Shown in pieces: positions 52,608-61,673 of a DNA stretch of 64,000 nucleotides. The stretch covers positions 62,001 through 126,000 of the forward strand of contig NZ_VHIM01000007.1 of the NCBI RefSeq assembly GCF_006494655.1, in the 5' to 3' direction. Within the stretch, counting starts at the first letter, position 1. The number at the start of each line of letters is the position of its first letter. The stretch comes from Arthrobacter agilis. GTDB taxonomy: Bacteria > Actinomycetota > Actinomycetes > Actinomycetales > Micrococcaceae. The translations under genes and the position numbers were made by a program. The notes below the pieces were generated by a model. The model searched no databases. It was not told the DNA's origin and saw only the letters and a program-made list of their open reading frames with translations.

Positions 52608-53603
52608 TCAGCCGATCAGCTCCGGCGCGACCAGCAGCGCCGGAGGAACGATCAGGAGGAGCCCGGCGACGGACAGCGCCAGCCCCTGCTGGACCCTGCT
52701 GAGCGGCGGCAGGGGTGTGAGGAGGCGCTGGAGCCGGTGGGCGGTCGACCGGGCATCGGCGGTCCCGCCGGTCACGTCGGTGGTCCCGCGCGCGGCAGGT
52801 GCTCCGGCGTCCTCGGCCAGGGGATCGTTGAGCGTGTCCGGCTGGTCCGGCAGCGCTCCCGATCCGACGATCGCGATGGCACGTACGAGCGTCGGTTCGT
52901 CCACATGACGCAGCGCCTCGTCGTCCGCCAGCATCTCGATGAGTTCACTGACGGCGCGCTGGGCCAACAGGGAGGTGGGCAGCCAGGGGAGAGCCGAGCG
53001 CCAGGCGGCGAACGCCCACAGGAGCAGATGGTGGCGCTGGTGCAGGTGAGCGCTCTCGTGGGTGAGGACGGCGTCGAGCTCCGCACGGGTGAGCAGATCC
53101 ATGAGGCCGTCGGACATCACGGTGACCGAGCGAGCACCTCCCGGGAGGCAGTACGCCACGGGCACCGGATGGCTGATGACGAGGGTGGCGGGTTGATCGG
53201 CCGCGGGGGAGCTCAGGAGGGTCAGCATGTCCCGGTGTCGGCTGCGCTGCCGGCGGATCCTGATGAACGTCAGGATCAGTGTGGAGACGAGGTGCCCGAA
53301 CAGGAGTGTCGCGGCGCTGATCGCGAAGACGTGCACCACGCCGAGTGAGGCTGCGGGCTCGTCGCTGACCAGGATCCTGAGGAAGCCTGCCGAGGCGGAC
53401 ACGAGATTGTCCCCCAGGGGCTCGAGGCCCCAGACCAGCATGGCCCCGATCATCGAGAGGCCTCCGCCGAGGGCGATCGACTGCCAGAGCACCATCGCGG
53501 TGAAGGGGGCGCGAGCGGGCCAGGAAGCCCGTGAGAGCGCGATCGGGGCGGGCCACGCGAGGATGATCGCGAGAGCCGCGAGCAGATAGGAGGCCCAGAA
53601 CAC
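52608..53603 (-). CDS. M56-family (BlaR1/MecR1-like) membrane metallopeptidase
   Basis: 331-residue membrane protease. Three hydrophobic segments lie before the catalytic domain (about 1-20, 33-60, 90-112). The zinc motif HESAH is at residues 182-186 (LTHESAHLHQRHH), with the downstream Glu in MLADDEALR. A last membrane helix is near 300-325 (LALSVAGLLLIVPPALLVAP). It lacks the beta-lactam sensor domain of BlaR1. In M56/BlaI pairs the protease senses an envelope signal and triggers loss of the repressor. It starts 6 nt after blaI on the same strand. Confidence 0.92.
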   Translation of the reverse strand: MFWASYLLAALAIILAWPAPIALSRASWPARAPFTAMVLWQSIALGGGLSMIGAMLVWGLEPLGDNLVSASAGFLRILVSDEPAASLGVVHVFAISAATLLFGHLVSTLILTFIRIRRQRSRHRDMLTLLSSPAADQPATLVISHPVPVAYCLPGGARSVTVMSDGLMDLLTRAELDAVLTHESAHLHQRHHLLLWAFAAWRSALPWLPTSLLAQRAVSELIEMLADDEALRHVDEPTLVRAIAIVGSGALPDQPDTLNDPLAEDAGAPAARGTTDVTGGTADARSTAHRLQRLLTPLPPLSRVQQGLALSVAGLLLIVPPALLVAPELIG

Positions 53604-53609
53604 GGGCGG

Positions 53610-53978
53610 TCAGCTGCCGCCGAGCAGCTTGCGCAGGGTCTTCGCTTCGGCTTCCGAGACGCTGCCGACGAAGCGTGCCAGCACGGCCTCCCGGTCGGGA
53701 GCCGTGACCAGCACCTCGTGCATCAGCTCCGCGGTGTGATCCTCCCGGCTCGTCACGGACGTGTACCGGTGCGGGCGGCTGTCGCGCTCACGTTCCACGA
53801 GGCCCTTCTTCTCGAGGCGCGAGAGGACGGTGAGCACCGTCGTGACGGCGAGCTCGCGCCCCACCTCCCCCAAAGGCGCCTCGGCGATGGCGTCGCGCAG
53901 GGCGTTGGCGGTCATCGCCTCCGGTGTCGCCCACAGCAGGTCCATCACCGTGCGTTCAAGATCTCCGAGCGTTGCCAT
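53610..53978 (-). CDS. BlaI/MecI/CopY-family transcriptional repressor
   Basis: 122-residue winged-helix repressor. GDLERTVMDLLWATPEAMTANALRDAI and LAVTTVLTVLSRLEKKGLVERERDSRPHRYTSVTSRE form the winged helix-turn-helix. The C-terminal dimerisation part DREAVLARFVGSVSEAEAKTLRKLL contains the region cleaved in the family. AAGGA precedes the ATG. It is cotranscribed with the M56 protease and divergent from cydA. Three TTCTAC-N5-GTAGAA palindromes lie between them, the likely operators, so it probably represses both itself and cydABDC. Confidence 0.94.
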   Translation of the reverse strand: MATLGDLERTVMDLLWATPEAMTANALRDAIAEAPLGEVGRELAVTTVLTVLSRLEKKGLVERERDSRPHRYTSVTSREDHTAELMHEVLVTAPDREAVLARFVGSVSEAEAKTLRKLLGGS

Positions 53979-54062
53979 GTTCTTCCTTCGATGAAACCGC
54001 GGTCCTGGTCCACCCGGACCGGGATCCGCTCCCTGACAGGGAGCGCGAAGCGTGCTGGTTCC

Positions 54063-54068
54063 AAGTTA
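54063..54068 (-). promoter_or_regulatory. possible -10 element of blaI
   Basis: Reading leftward, TAACTT (54068-54063) fits TANNNT. Palindrome 1 (54086-54104) covers its -35 region, which would fit autorepression. Confidence 0.4.
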
Positions 54069-54085
54069 CAGCGTTGCGCCGCGCT

Positions 54086-54104
54086 TTTCTACTCCATGTA
54101 GAAA
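54086..54104. promoter_or_regulatory. putative BlaI operator 1
   Basis: Perfect palindrome TTTCTAC-TCCAT-GTAGAAA, with centre at 54095. It is first of three copies sharing TTCTAC-N5-GTAGAA in the blaI-cydA gap. BlaI-family operators are TACA/TGTA-type palindromes, to which this is similar. Confidence 0.75.
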
Positions 54105-54118
54105 TGGATTCGAGTTTG

Positions 54119-54135
54119 TTCTACGATGTGTAGAA
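54119..54135. promoter_or_regulatory. putative BlaI operator 2
   Basis: TTCTAC-GATGT-GTAGAA, with centre at 54127, 32 bp from operator 1. Arms are perfect over six bases. Confidence 0.75.
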
Positions 54136-54141
54136 GAAATC

Positions 54142-54160
54142 TTTCTACGCTCTGTAGAAA
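54142..54160. promoter_or_regulatory. putative BlaI operator 3
   Basis: TTTCTAC-GCTCT-GTAGAAA, with centre at 54151, 24 bp from operator 2 and 41 nt before the cydA ATG. Seven-base perfect arms. Confidence 0.75.
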
Positions 54161-54200
54161 AGTGGCCGCCGCCGGCGCCACGTACTGCTGAAAGGGCCAC

Positions 54201-55802
54201 ATGGAAGCCTTGGAGATTGCCAGGTGGCAATTCGGGATCACCACCGTCTACCACTTCGTCATGGTTCCGCTGACCATTGGCCTCGGGCTACTCGTCGCCG
54301 TAATGCAGACCATGTGGTTCCGCACGGGGCAGCACCAGTACCTGCGGATGACCAAGTTCTGGGGCAAGCTCTTCCTCATCAACTTCATCGTCGGCGTGGC
54401 GACCGGGCTCGTGCAGGAGTTCCAGTTCGGGATGGCCTGGAGCGAGTACAGCCGCTTCGTCGGTGACGTCTTCGGCGCGCCGCTCGCCATGGAGGCACTC
54501 CTCGCGTTCTTCGTCGAATCGACCTTCCTCGGCCTGTGGATCTTCGGGTGGGACCGCCTGCCGCGCCTGCTCCACCTCCTCTCCCTCTGGGCAGCGGTCC
54601 TCGCCTCCGTCTTCTCGGCCTATTTCATCCTCGTCGCGAATTCCTGGATGCAGCATCCGGTCGGCGTCGAGATGGTGGACGGCCGGCCGGTGATGGTGGA
54701 CGTCTGGGCCGTCTTCACGAACAACACGGCGCTCGTCGCGTTCCCCCACACGCTGTTCGGGTGCCTGGCGGTCGCCGGCGCCTTCCTCCTGGGCATCAGC
54801 TGGTACCACCTGTGGAAGCGCCGCCACGACGGGCTCGACACCGTGGGACCGGACGGACGGGTCTCGGTCGGTGGAGCACAGGGAGCCCGGGACGCCGTCG
54901 ACCACCGGGTGTGGCTGCAGTCGGCCCGGGCGGGCGCCGTCGTCGCCATGATCGCCTTCGCGGGCACCGGGATCACCGGGGACCTGCAGGGCAAGCTCAT
55001 GTTCGACCAGCAGCCCATGAAGATGGCGGCGGCAGAGGCGGCGTGCCACGACGGCACCGGGTTCTCCATTCTTTCCATCGGCAATCTCGGTGCACAGAGC
55101 TGTGATGACATCACGGCGGTCATCGAGGTGCCCGGCGTGCTGTCCTTCCTGGCCAACGGTGACTTCACCACCGAGGTGAAGGGCGTCAACACGCTCCTCC
55201 CCGAATACCAGGAGAAGTACGGCACCCACCTTCCCGACGATCCCAAGTACGGGGAGCTGGCGGGGACGGAGATCGACTACCTGCCCGTCATGGAGGTCAC
55301 CTACTGGGGATTTCGGCTCATGATCGGCTTCGGAGCACTCGCGGCGGTAGCGGCTGCCGCGGCCCTCTGGGTGCTGCGCCGGGGAACCGTGCCGGCGTCC
55401 CGGCCACTGATGCGGCTCGCGGTCCTCGGCATCCTCGCCCCCTTCGGCGCGAACATCGCCGGCTGGGTCTTCACGGAGATGGGCCGCCAGCCCTTCGTGG
55501 TGGCGCCCAATCCCGACCCCACGGGTATCGACGGCGTCTTCATGTTCACCGCGGCCGCCGTCTCGCCCGGTGTGTCCCTCGCCGAACTCGTCACGTCGCT
55601 CGTCCTCCTGACCGGGGTCTATGCCGCGCTGCTCGTGGTCGAGGTGAGACTGCTGGTCACCTACGTGCGCGGAGGGACGGCCGCCGCCATGCCGGAGCTG
55701 GCGCACGGGGCCCGTGACGACGGTCATGGCGGCTCCGACGACGGCGACGCGTCCCGGCGTGGCGGAAAGGACGACGGCGATGTCCTCGCCTTCGCATACT
55801 GA
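54201..55802 (+). CDS. cydA: CydA, cytochrome bd ubiquinol/menaquinol oxidase subunit I
   Basis: Haem-carrying subunit of the high-affinity terminal oxidase. Haem ligand His18 lies in VYHFVMVPLTIGLGLLVA, the proton-channel acidic residues in MEALLAFFVESTFLGLWIFGWD (conserved Glu), a further His in AFPHTLFG (about 183) and the conserved Met region in TEMGRQPFVV. Nine hydrophobic segments; the Q-loop is short. It has 533 residues with a Gly/Asp-rich charged tail. AAAGGG precedes the ATG. It is first of cydA-cydB-cydDC and lies behind three candidate BlaI operators. Confidence 0.96.
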   Translation: MEALEIARWQFGITTVYHFVMVPLTIGLGLLVAVMQTMWFRTGQHQYLRMTKFWGKLFLINFIVGVATGLVQEFQFGMAWSEYSRFVGDVFGAPLAMEALLAFFVESTFLGLWIFGWDRLPRLLHLLSLWAAVLASVFSAYFILVANSWMQHPVGVEMVDGRPVMVDVWAVFTNNTALVAFPHTLFGCLAVAGAFLLGISWYHLWKRRHDGLDTVGPDGRVSVGGAQGARDAVDHRVWLQSARAGAVVAMIAFAGTGITGDLQGKLMFDQQPMKMAAAEAACHDGTGFSILSIGNLGAQSCDDITAVIEVPGVLSFLANGDFTTEVKGVNTLLPEYQEKYGTHLPDDPKYGELAGTEIDYLPVMEVTYWGFRLMIGFGALAAVAAAAALWVLRRGTVPASRPLMRLAVLGILAPFGANIAGWVFTEMGRQPFVVAPNPDPTGIDGVFMFTAAAVSPGVSLAELVTSLVLLTGVYAALLVVEVRLLVTYVRGGTAAAMPELAHGARDDGHGGSDDGDASRRGGKDDGDVLAFAY

Positions 55803-55911
55803 CCGCTCGCCGCGCGGCCGGAACGGCACGCAGCACGCCGCACGCCCCGGCCGGCACACGAGCCCGCGCGGAGCGCCCTGACACCCCGACCCCACCGTCC
55901 CGGAAGGCCCC

Positions 55912-56937
55912 ATGATGAGCGAGGCACTGCCCACACTCTGGTTCGTCCTGATCGCCGTGCTCTGGGCCGGCTACCTGTTCCTCGAGGGCTTCGACCTCGG
56001 GGTCGGCATGCTCATGAAGCTGATGGCACGCAATGACACCCAGCGGCGTGTCCTGCTCAACACCGTGGGACCCGTCTGGGACGGCAACGAGGTATGGCTC
56101 GTGACCGCCGTGGGTGCGACGTTCGCGGCCTTCCCGCTCTGGTACGCCTCACTGCTCTCCGCGCTCTACCTGCCGTTCCTCCTCGTCCTGCTCGGGCTGA
56201 TCTTCCGAGCAGTGGCCTTCGAGTGGAGGGGCAAGCAGGACAGCGACGCCTGGCGGAACCGCTGGGACTGGGCGATCGCGCTCGGGTCCTTCGCGGCGGC
56301 GGCAGGGATCGGCGCGGCGCTCGCCCTGACCACCACGGGCCTGCCGCTCGACGCCAACGGCGACCGCGTCGGCGGCGCCTTCGCCTGGGCCACCGCCCCT
56401 GCGTTCCTGGGGGCCGCCGCCGTCGTCCTCTTCTGCCTGGTCCACGCAGCCGCCTTCATCGCCCTCAAGACGGAGGGCGGCGTGCGCGCGCAGGCGGACC
56501 GGCTGTTCCGCCGGCTGCTACCGATCGCCATGCTGCCTTTCCTCGGCTGGGCGCTCCTCGTGCAGCTGGACGCCGGATCGGCGGTCACGTGGCTCGCCGT
56601 CGCCCTCGCGATCGCCGCGCTCACCGCCTCCTACCGGTCAGCGCTGTCCGGCCGGGACGGGCGCGCCTTCGCCGCTCTGGGCGTCGGGATGCTCGCGCTC
56701 GTCGGGTCCGTCTTCGCCGCGGTCTTCCCCGTGGTCCTGCCCTCGACCGTCGACCCCGCGTTCGACCTGACGGTCTCCAATGCCTCGTCCTCGCCCTACA
56801 CCCTGGGTGTCATGAGCGTCGTCGCGTGCTTCGGGCTCCCGCTCGTCCTCGCCTACCAGGCCTGGACCTACTGGGTGTTCCGGCGGCGCGTGTCCGAGGC
56901 GAGCATCCCGGCCGCGCACGGTGTCACGGCGCTGTGA
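55912..56937 (+). CDS. cydB: CydB, cytochrome bd oxidase subunit II
   Basis: Structural partner of CydA, 341 residues with eight to nine membrane segments. The N-terminal family signature LWFVLIAVLWAGYLFLEGFDLGVGML and GPVWDGNEVWLVTAVGATFAAFP are intact. AGTMPLT-type end sequences are replaced by VSNASSSPYTLGVMSVVACFGLPLVLAYQAWTYWVFRRRV. A second ATG one codon later is equally possible; GGAAGG precedes both. It follows cydA after 109 nt and its TGA overlaps the cydDC GTG (GTGA). Confidence 0.95.
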   Translation: MMSEALPTLWFVLIAVLWAGYLFLEGFDLGVGMLMKLMARNDTQRRVLLNTVGPVWDGNEVWLVTAVGATFAAFPLWYASLLSALYLPFLLVLLGLIFRAVAFEWRGKQDSDAWRNRWDWAIALGSFAAAAGIGAALALTTTGLPLDANGDRVGGAFAWATAPAFLGAAAVVLFCLVHAAAFIALKTEGGVRAQADRLFRRLLPIAMLPFLGWALLVQLDAGSAVTWLAVALAIAALTASYRSALSGRDGRAFAALGVGMLALVGSVFAAVFPVVLPSTVDPAFDLTVSNASSSPYTLGVMSVVACFGLPLVLAYQAWTYWVFRRRVSEASIPAAHGVTAL

Positions 56938-59900
56938 GCGGCTCCACCGGCACGCCGGTCCGGCCCGGTGCACCGACCTCCGACACCGAGGAGTGTGCGG
57001 AGGGGGGAGCATCAGGGGCGCCGCGGCGGACCGCCCGTGCGGCACGCGGCCCCCTCGGTGGCTCACCCCTCGCCGGGCTCGGGGCGGGAGGGACCGGAAG
57101 CAGCGGCTCCCGGTCCGCCGTCTACCTGCTGGGTGTGCTCGCGGCAGCGCGGGCCCTCGGACTGGTGCTCCTGGCGCAGGCCCTGGCCGTCGGGCTCGCG
57201 TCCCTGGCCTCGGGGTCGCTCGACGCCGGCGCGGTGCTCCTGCAGGGCGCGGGCGGCGTGGTGCTGCGGACCATCGCCGCGTGGGGCCAGGACGCCACCG
57301 CTGCGCGCCTCGCACTCGGCGTGCGGGAGCGGCTGCGCGAGGAGGCGGTGCTCCGGGTCCTTGATGACGGCGGCACGACGGCGGCTTCCTCCGGCGGCCA
57401 GGGTTCCCTCTCCGTGCTCCTCACCCGGGGGCTCGACGGTCTCGACAAGTACTACACGCAGTACCTTCCCGCACTGATCTCCTGCGCCGTGGTGCCGCTG
57501 CTCATCGGGGCGCGGATCCTGGCCGCGGACTGGGTCAGTGCACTCATCATCGTCCTCACCGTGCCGCTTGTCCCGGTCTTCATGGCGCTCATCGGGCTGC
57601 ACACGCAGGACCGCACGCAGCAGGCCGCCGCTGCCCTGGGCAGGCTCTCCGACCACCTGCTCGAACTCGCGCGGGGCCTTCCGGTCCTGGTCGGGCTCGG
57701 CCGCGCGGCCGAACAAACCCGTGCGCTCCGCGATATCGCCGATGCCTACTCCGCGCGGACGATGGCGACCCTGCGCACCGTGTTCCTGTCCTCCCTCGCC
57801 CTCGAACTCATCAGCACCCTCTCGGTCGCGGTTGTCGCCGTGTTCGCCGGCGTCCGCCTCGTCCACGGCGACCTCGCGCTCGAGACGGCGCTCGTTGCGC
57901 TCATCCTCGCGCCGGAATGCTACGGGCCGCTGCGCGACGTCGGGGCCGCCCACCACGCGAGCGAGGACGGCGAGGAGGCCACATCCCGGGTGCGTGCCGT
58001 GATCGATGCTCCGAAGAATGTGCAGGGCGTGGATAGGCCGGTGGCTCGCGGGCACGGGAGCGGCACCGCGGGCGTTCGCGTCGAAGGACTCACCGCCCGC
58101 TACGACGGCGCCCGCTCCGCCGTTCTCGACGATGTCTCCTTCACGCTGGAACCGGGGTCCGTCACCGCACTCCGCGGCGCCAGCGGAAGCGGCAAGACGA
58201 CCCTCATGCGCGCGCTCGCGGGACGTGCTGCGCTCCCACCGGAGCTGCATCTGCGCGGGCGCGTCTCGGGGGCGGCCGACGGCGGCGTGGCCTGGGTGCC
58301 GCAGCACCCCGAACTCGTGATGGACACGGTGCGGGGCGAGCTCGCGCTGTACGGTGCATGTGCGGAGGACGCCCCGGCTGTGGAGCAGGTCCTCGCCCGG
58401 GTCGACGCCGCAGCTCTTGCCGACCGCACAGCCTCCGAGCTCAGCCCGGGCGAGTTGAGGCGTGTCGCCGTCGCCCGCGCCCTGATCCGAGCGGAGGACC
58501 CTGCGGTGGACGTACTCCTGCTGGACGAACCCACCGCGCACGTCGACGGGGCCTCCTCCGACGCCATCCGGGCCGCCATCGCGGCCCGCCGGGAGGGGTT
58601 GACTGTCCTGCTGATCGCCCACGACGACGACACCGCCGCGCTCGCGTCCTCCGAGCTGTGGCTGGGGCACTCGGGTCGTGGCACGGTGCCCGTGGAGTCG
58701 CCGCTGCCTGCTCCGCGTCGCACCGGGAAGCGCGCCGTGGTGGGATCCGACGTCGACGACCCGGCAGCGACTACGGGGACCCCTGTGAGCACTGGGGCCA
58801 CTGGTACCCCTGTGAGCACTGTGGGCACGGTCCCGGCACCGGCCTCCGCCGCTCGTGCCGCACGGGACGTTCTCACGCTGGTTCGTCCGTGGGACCGTCG
58901 TTTCCTCGCCGCAGCCGGGCTGGGGCTGGGCGCGTCGGTCTTCGCGGTCGCCCTGACCGCGCTCAGCGGGTGGCTGATCGTCCGCGCAGCGGAGCAACCC
59001 CCGATCCTGTATCTCCTCACGGCCATCGTCGGTGTGCGGTTCTTCGGTATCGGCCGATCAGTCCTGCGGTACGCCGAACGGCTCTGGCTCCACCGTGCCG
59101 TGTTCCACCGCGCCGATGACACCCGGTTGCGCCTCTGGGCGGGGCTGCTGGGTGCCGGCCGGTCCTGGCGCACGCTTGCGCGCGGCTCCGGCGGGATCGA
59201 GACCCTCGTGGGAGATGTCGACGAGCTGCGCGACATCTCCGCCCGCGCGGTGCTGCCCTTCCTCACCGCCGTGCTCACCGGTTGCGCGGCACTCGCCACG
59301 ACCGCACTGCTCCACCCCGCCTCCCTCGGCTGGCAGGCTCTGTCCGTCGGCGCCGCCCTCGTCGTCGCGCCGGTGGTCGCCGTCCTGCGTGAACAGGCCG
59401 CCGGCGCCGCCGCGGTACAGGTGCGGGCGGACGCGCTCGGCCGCGTCACGCGACTCCTGAAGGCTGCTCCGGACCTGCGGATCAACGGTGCGCACACCCG
59501 TGCCCTCACCCGCACCCGTGGACTCGAGCGGTTGTCGGCGGCGGCTGCCCGTCGATCGGCGGCAGCGGCCGGCGCGTCGACGGCGGTCATCGTCGCAGCC
59601 TGCTGCACGGCGTCCGTGGGCATCCTGCTCCACGCGGACGGACTGCCGACCGAGATCACGGCCGTCCTCGCGCTGATGCAGCTGGCCCTGATCGAGCCGT
59701 TCATCGCAGGGACCTCCTCCGTGCAGCACTGGGGCCCGCTCGCCGCCGTCACCCGGCGTATCCTGCCCGGCCTCGGCCCCGAGAACGACCCAGCGCACGA
59801 CCCAGCGCACGACCCAGGACGCAACCCAGCGCCCGACTCCGGACGCGAGCGCAGCCGACCGAGCACCCTCACCCTGCAGGGCGCCGCCGTCGGCTACCGG

Positions 59901-60497
59901 CCGGGACGCCCGGTGGTCGCCGGGGTGGATCTCGCACTCGCTCCCGGTCGGTGGACAGCCCTCACGGGCCCCTCCGGCAGTGGGAAGTCGACACTGATCG
60001 GTGCCCTGCTGGGGTTCCTCCCGCTCGACGAGGGCCGGCTCCTGGTCGACGGGAAGGACGCCCGAGCCGGTGACGTCCCCCGCATCGCGTGGTGCCCTCA
60101 GGAGAGCCATCTCTTCGCCTCGAGCATCCGGGCCAACCTCCAGCTCGCGCGGGCGGCCGACGACCCGGCGTCGGACGCCGAGCTCGGCGACGCCCTCCGG
60201 GCGGTGGGGCTCGGCGACGTCCCGGCTTCCCTCGCCGGCGGACTGGATGCGCAGGTGGGGGCCGGCGGCTCCCGGCTCTCCGGCGGGCAGCGGCAGCGGC
60301 TCGCTGTGGCCCGGGCTCTACTCACCCGTGCGACCGTGATCCTGCTGGACGAACCCACCGCGCATCTGGACGCCGAGGGAGCCCGTGCACTGCTCGGCGA
60401 CCTCCGCGAAGGGTTGCCCACGCATGCGGTCCTCCTGGTGACGCATGATCCGGGCGAGGCCGCGCTCTTCGACGAGGTCGTCGTCCTGGGGTCCTGA
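56934..60497 (+). CDS. cydDC: CydDC fusion, heterodimeric-type ABC exporter for cytochrome bd assembly
   Basis: One 1187-residue chain equal to CydD plus CydC, which export thiols and are needed to mature cytochrome bd. First half: TM domain, then Walker A GASGSGKT (415-422), signature LSPGE (503-507, degenerate) and Walker B LLLDEP. A Thr/Pro/Val-rich linker joins to the second TM domain, Walker A GPSGSGKS (1012-1019), canonical LSGGQRQRLAVARA and VILLDEP. The fused form is known in other actinobacteria such as Streptomyces. GTG 56934 overlaps the cydB stop. A DPAH-type repeat lies before the second ATPase domain. Confidence 0.94.
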   Translation: MSGSTGTPVRPGAPTSDTEECAEGGASGAPRRTARAARGPLGGSPLAGLGAGGTGSSGSRSAVYLLGVLAAARALGLVLLAQALAVGLASLASGSLDAGAVLLQGAGGVVLRTIAAWGQDATAARLALGVRERLREEAVLRVLDDGGTTAASSGGQGSLSVLLTRGLDGLDKYYTQYLPALISCAVVPLLIGARILAADWVSALIIVLTVPLVPVFMALIGLHTQDRTQQAAAALGRLSDHLLELARGLPVLVGLGRAAEQTRALRDIADAYSARTMATLRTVFLSSLALELISTLSVAVVAVFAGVRLVHGDLALETALVALILAPECYGPLRDVGAAHHASEDGEEATSRVRAVIDAPKNVQGVDRPVARGHGSGTAGVRVEGLTARYDGARSAVLDDVSFTLEPGSVTALRGASGSGKTTLMRALAGRAALPPELHLRGRVSGAADGGVAWVPQHPELVMDTVRGELALYGACAEDAPAVEQVLARVDAAALADRTASELSPGELRRVAVARALIRAEDPAVDVLLLDEPTAHVDGASSDAIRAAIAARREGLTVLLIAHDDDTAALASSELWLGHSGRGTVPVESPLPAPRRTGKRAVVGSDVDDPAATTGTPVSTGATGTPVSTVGTVPAPASAARAARDVLTLVRPWDRRFLAAAGLGLGASVFAVALTALSGWLIVRAAEQPPILYLLTAIVGVRFFGIGRSVLRYAERLWLHRAVFHRADDTRLRLWAGLLGAGRSWRTLARGSGGIETLVGDVDELRDISARAVLPFLTAVLTGCAALATTALLHPASLGWQALSVGAALVVAPVVAVLREQAAGAAAVQVRADALGRVTRLLKAAPDLRINGAHTRALTRTRGLERLSAAAARRSAAAAGASTAVIVAACCTASVGILLHADGLPTEITAVLALMQLALIEPFIAGTSSVQHWGPLAAVTRRILPGLGPENDPAHDPAHDPGRNPAPDSGRERSRPSTLTLQGAAVGYRPGRPVVAGVDLALAPGRWTALTGPSGSGKSTLIGALLGFLPLDEGRLLVDGKDARAGDVPRIAWCPQESHLFASSIRANLQLARAADDPASDAELGDALRAVGLGDVPASLAGGLDAQVGAGGSRLSGGQRQRLAVARALLTRATVILLDEPTAHLDAEGARALLGDLREGLPTHAVLLVTHDPGEAALFDEVVVLGS
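59787..59834 (+). repeat. 12-nt in-frame tandem repeat in cydDC
   Basis: GACCCAGCGCAC occurs twice (59787-59798, 59799-59810), followed by two diverged copies (59811-59822, 59823-59834). It encodes a DPAH-DPAH-DPGR-NPAP linker before the second ATPase domain. Confidence 0.85.
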
Positions 60498-60584
60498 GTC
60501 GACCGTCGAGGAGTGATCTTGGGCGGCCGACTGCGGGGACCGCGCCGTCGGGGCAGGAATCCGACGCCCGCGGGCGGGCTGCAA

Positions 60585-60590
60585 TACGCT
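60585..60590 (+). promoter_or_regulatory. -10 element TACGCT of the acetyltransferase gene
   Basis: TACGCT ends six bases before ATG 60597. No ribosome site is present, as at the other leaderless-type starts in the window. Confidence 0.5.
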
Positions 60591-60596
60591 GGAATC

Positions 60597-61650
60597 ATGA
60601 GTACGCCCGAGAAGACCTCGCTGGACCACGAAGCCCATCAGGCGCAGGAGGGCGCCCCGCCGTCGCTCCCCGACCTCCTGACGTGGCGCCCGCTCACGCA
60701 CTCCGACATCGATCGCTGGCACGCGCTGGTGAAGCGCATCGCCGCGGTGGACGAGCCCGACTGGGTGGAGCAGCGCGCCGATCTCGAGCAGGCGCTGCGC
60801 GCGTCGAAGAACGATCCCCGCCGCGACACACTCGCCGGGTTCGACGCCGACGGCGTTCCCCGGGCCTACGGCCGTCTCTCCCTGAACACAGGGTCGTCCC
60901 TCGTCCACGGCTCCGGTGCGGTGGACCCGGCCTGGCGCCGGCGCGGCCTGGGTCGCGCCGTCCTCGACTGGCAGGAGTGGCGCGCCCGGCAGCGGATCCG
61001 GGAGACCGGCGGGACGTCGGGAATCTTCAGGAACTACGTGGAGGAGCGAAATCCCTCCCACCTCGCGCTGCTGACCGCCAGCGGCAGCAGTATCGTGCGC
61101 TACTTCACGGAGATGACGAGGCCGCTCGACCAGCCGATCCCCGAGCTTCCGTTCCCCGCGGAGCTCGAACTGCTCAGTTTCGCCGAGGGCGCCGACCGCA
61201 ACATCGTCGAGCTCGTGCGCCTCGCGCACAACGACGCGTTCCTGGACCACTGGGGCAGCGAACCACGCGACCAGGAGTCGTGGCAGTTCACCGTGACCCA
61301 CCCCGAGTTCCGGGACGACTGGAGCCTGGCCCTGCTCGATCCCGCGAAGAACGAGGTCGTGGCCTACCAGTTGGCGAGCTTCGACCCGGACTCGCGGGAA
61401 CTCCTCGGGCACGCCGAGGGGTACACCGACCTGCTCGGCGTGAGAAGGACCTGGCGGGGGGAGGGGCCTGGCTCCTGCACTGCTCACCGAGGGGATGAAG
61501 CGCTACCGTGCGGCCGGCATGGACAACGCCGGCCTCGGAGTGGACACGGAAAACCCGTCGGGCGCCCTGGGGCTCTACGAACGCATGGGCTACGTCCCCA
61601 CGCAGCGGTCCATCGTCTTCGACCTGCCCATCGAGGCCCCGGAAGGCTGA
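60597..61650 (+). pseudogene. tandem-GNAT acetyltransferase, frameshifted
   Basis: Two GNAT domains in one chain. The first (about residues 30-180) has the acetyl-CoA loop GAVDPAWRRRGLGRAVL. The second is in frame until GYTDLLGVRRTWRG. There the six-G run at 61456-61461 shifts the frame. Removing one G restores RTWRGRGLAPALLTEGMKRY and then ENPSGALGLYERMGYVPTQRSIVF, ending at TGA 61648-61650 (350 residues). As given, the first frame instead runs on antisense to parC until 62927. It is a true frameshift, a slippage-variable tract or a sequencing error. The substrate is unknown. Confidence 0.85.
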
Positions 61651-61672
61651 CCGGCGGCAGGAAGCCCGCCGG
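61651..61672. terminator. short hairpin between the acetyltransferase gene and parC
   Basis: CCGGCGG (61651-61657) pairs with CCGCCGG (61666-61672) in the 23-nt gap between the convergent genes. Confidence 0.45.
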
Positions 61673-61673
61673 C

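Noticed and set aside
54063-54160. Rex-type TTGTGAA-N4-TTCACAA site for cydA
   Set aside because: Rex often controls cyd genes in Streptomyces, but no such site is visible here; the palindromes are of a different design.
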